22,474 nt of DNA from a virus: positions 1-22,474 of the IMG/VR virus record IMGVR_UViG_3300005664_000104, one strand, 5' to 3'. Position 1 is the first letter of the stretch; every line of letters begins with the position of its first letter. Shown here piece by piece: positions 20,870 through 22,474 of this stretch. Position numbers and translations under genes: made by a program. Under the pieces are notes generated by a model. It ran no database searches and had not been told where the DNA came from. It saw nothing but the letters and a program-made list of their open reading frames with translations.

Positions 20870-20926
20870 TTTACGGATATAAATATTGAAGAGAACAAGA
20901 AATATCAATAAACCTTTTGATTCCAT
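20867..20926 (-). CDS. Possible 19-residue membrane peptide coupled to queE
   Basis: The frame MESKGLLIFLVLFNIYIRK starts with an ATG that overlaps the queE stop as TAATG and is preceded by GAGGAG at ideal spacing, one of few Shine-Dalgarno-like sites in the window. The peptide is one hydrophobic helix with charged ends. The stop codon lies in the stem of the first kissing hairpin. It may be a real small membrane peptide or a translated leader controlling the RNA element. A chance frame of this length cannot be excluded. Confidence 0.35.
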   Translation of the reverse strand: MESKGLLIFLVLFNIYIRK

Positions 20927-21768
20927 TATACTCCTCTTAAATCATCAAATGCTATAATGTGTGCTCTTCCAGTAAAATTATACCCACGCTCAGCACATTG
21001 TTCCATACAGTAAGTATAATTTGGAATAACAGCTTTTTTAGTATCACCTGCAGGCATAACCCATGTTTTATTTTTAGGAATGTCATGAATTAGTCTAAAT
21101 TCCTCAATTTTCTCCCAAATACCTTCATCATTTTGATCAACAACAGGTTTAAAATGATAATCTTTATGATAAGACATCATAGAAGCCATGGCTTCATGAT
21201 TCATTCTGAATTTATTATGTTGTTTAATAAACTTTTCATCAACAATTTTATCAGAATTAATAATAGGGATACCTAATTTTGGGATTGAATTTTCAAATTT
21301 AGGTGATAATGAAATTAAATCAATAGGATATTTAGTTTTAATGAAATGTGAACCTTCTGTTTCAATAGTAACAAATCCATCACACAACATATACTCCCCA
21401 CTTTCATTCCATATAGTACCAGCTTGACCTGAATCAGGGAATCTAAGTTTTTTGGAATGCATTTCTTTAAACATAGTAACTAATTCGTCTACTAATTCTG
21501 GATGCATTGTAGGTGAACCTCCGCTTACCATTAAATGATTTATATCAGGACGAGACTCAAACAATTCTTTAATTGCTTGTAATGACCATGATCCTTTTTC
21601 TGGTGTAATTGAACTATACCAGCTGTCGCACCATCCACCCTCACCAAACCAACATCTATGTGTACATCCTGTTGTTCTAACTAGGAAATGTGGATATCCT
21701 GCTCTAGAACCCTCAGTTTGGATACAAGTGTATGCTTCTATAATTGGTTGTATTTTACTATAATCCAT
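20926..21768 (-). CDS. queE: QueE-like 7-carboxy-7-deazaguanine synthase (radical SAM)
   Basis: This 280-residue protein is a radical SAM enzyme. IIEAYTCIQTEGSRAGYPHFLVRTTGC fits the QueE substrate-entry region. The cluster-binding cysteines are Cys35, Cys39 and Cys47 (GCTHRCWFGEGGWCDSW), spaced CX3CX7C rather than the common CX3CX2C. HLMVSGGSPTMHPEL is the GG(E/S)P-type SAM-binding motif, and FVTIETEGSH a later conserved strand. QueE converts carboxytetrahydropterin to 7-carboxy-7-deazaguanine, an early step to preQ0 and archaeosine-like bases. It starts 1 bp after folE, the enzyme that opens the pathway. The insertion in the cluster loop and the C-terminal extension deserve notice. Confidence 0.87.
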   Translation of the reverse strand: MDYSKIQPIIEAYTCIQTEGSRAGYPHFLVRTTGCTHRCWFGEGGWCDSWYSSITPEKGSWSLQAIKELFESRPDINHLMVSGGSPTMHPELVDELVTMFKEMHSKKLRFPDSGQAGTIWNESGEYMLCDGFVTIETEGSHFIKTKYPIDLISLSPKFENSIPKLGIPIINSDKIVDEKFIKQHNKFRMNHEAMASMMSYHKDYHFKPVVDQNDEGIWEKIEEFRLIHDIPKNKTWVMPAGDTKKAVIPNYTYCMEQCAERGYNFTGRAHIIAFDDLRGV

Positions 21769-21769
21769 A

Positions 21770-22462
21770 TTACTTAATTAAATGTAAAACTTCTTGTTTA
21801 GCTGTTTTTTCATGATTTGCAAACACACCTGATACCATAGGTGTTACCATACCAGCCCCTTGATGTTTTACTCCTCTACAAGAAACACATTGATGTGATG
21901 CTTCAATAACTACCATTACTCCAATATTATCAATAATTTTATCAATAGCATTATGTATAGCAACTGTTAGTTGTTCTTGAATTGCTCCTCTTCTACCGAA
22001 ATGTTCAACTACTCTGTTAAGTTTTGATAATCCAACCACTTTTCCACCTTTTTTAGGAATATAAGCAATATGTACTACTCCTTTAATAGTTTCGTGGTGG
22101 TGAGAACATACTGAAGTTAATGGAATATTTTTCTCTAAAACTATACCTTCATATCCGTCTGAAGGGAATGTAGTTATCTCTCCATCACCAAAAATTAATT
22201 CATATCTTCCTTTCCATATATCATTGATATATTTTTTAGCGATTCTTTTTGGAGTATCGGCAGAATTGGGGTCGTTTTTGTAATCTACACCTAAGGCAGT
22301 AAGAAAATTACCATAATGAATAGTTGCTTCGTCAATTATTTTTTGTTTTTCTTCTTGATTAAGAGAACGATGTTCTGTTTTTAATACTTCTGCTAATTGG
22401 GTTGAAATACCGTTAGCACATCCCGATTTAGCCAATTCAAAACCCTCAATTTTTTGTTTCAT
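21770..22462 (-). CDS. folE: GTP cyclohydrolase I
   Basis: This 230-residue protein is clearly FolE. SADTPKRIAKKYINDIWKG starts the conserved domain. LTSVCSHHHETIKGVVHIAYIP carries Cys119 and His122, and EASHQCVSCRG (Cys192) gives the third zinc ligand. SKLNRVVEHFGRRGAIQEQLT is the family signature, and residues around GAGMVTPMVSGVF end the fold. It makes 7,8-dihydroneopterin triphosphate from GTP. With QueE next to it, the product most likely feeds 7-deazaguanine synthesis for DNA modification rather than folate. The remaining pathway genes (queD, queC and a transglycosylase) are expected upstream, beyond the window. Only 12 bp of upstream sequence are present. Confidence 0.94.
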   Translation of the reverse strand: MKQKIEGFELAKSGCANGISTQLAEVLKTEHRSLNQEEKQKIIDEATIHYGNFLTALGVDYKNDPNSADTPKRIAKKYINDIWKGRYELIFGDGEITTFPSDGYEGIVLEKNIPLTSVCSHHHETIKGVVHIAYIPKKGGKVVGLSKLNRVVEHFGRRGAIQEQLTVAIHNAIDKIIDNIGVMVVIEASHQCVSCRGVKHQGAGMVTPMVSGVFANHEKTAKQEVLHLIK

Positions 22463-22474
22463 TTCTTTTCGTTA

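Noticed and set aside
20145-20926. Group I intron carrying the HNH gene downstream of queE
   Set aside because: The paired hairpins invite this idea, but I see no P/Q/R/S core elements, and queE and the next gene are each complete, with no split exon.

Overview
The window reads as a stretch of a large, strongly AT-rich, double-stranded DNA phage genome with a T4-like replication module. The host is most likely a member of the Bacteroidota. Every supportable gene lies on the minus strand, so transcription runs from the high-coordinate end to the low end, in tight operons with many TAATG or ATGA overlaps. The host guess rests on three things. Five intergenic sites match the Bacteroidota promoter form (TTG, 19-20 bp, TATATTT/C). 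Most starts lack a Shine-Dalgarno sequence and several share an A-rich AGTTATG context. Several small proteins look like families I associate with Bacteroidota phages. No virion structural gene or tRNA was recognised.

Layout in order of transcription. (1) 22462-20867: folE and queE, the start of a 7-deazaguanine pathway, then a possible 19-residue membrane peptide. (2) 20866-20778: a short non-coding stretch with two hairpins whose 7-nt loops are exactly complementary, followed by an HNH homing endonuclease. (3) 20166-18443: small genes, including a P-loop protein and a MazG-like pyrophosphohydrolase, closed by a hairpin. (4) 18385-11320: a family-B DNA polymerase broken into two genes. The N-terminal part (exonuclease, motifs A and B) and the C-terminal part (motif C, KxxY, thumb) are about 3.2 kb apart. 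An EDxHD-type homing endonuclease and small phage genes sit between them, and an HNH endonuclease follows the second part. (5) 11263-7585: MKINNPN-type small proteins, the sliding clamp (gp45-like), two small proteins, groES and groEL, then a clear terminator. (6) 7503-3913: the clamp loader, with gp44-like ATPase and gp62-like small subunit separated by a free-standing DUF262 protein and two small genes. (7) 3912-1: a Cas4/RecB-like nuclease with four cysteines suited to an Fe-S cluster, a ribbon-helix-helix protein, another HNH endonuclease and two glycosyltransferases, the last cut by the window edge.

Together this is a replication region (polymerase, clamp, clamp loader, recombination-type nuclease) with chaperonin, nucleotide-metabolism and DNA- or surface-modification genes added. 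The order clamp, gp44, gp62 follows T4. Homing endonucleases have heavily colonised it: four relatives of one HNH family and one EDxHD enzyme. Three of the HNH genes overlap the start codon of the next gene. The most notable points are the fractured polymerase with an N-terminal part lacking a normal start codon, the kissing-hairpin element after queE, the DUF262 protein inside the clamp-loader operon, and a GroEL with a roughly 33-residue equatorial insertion.
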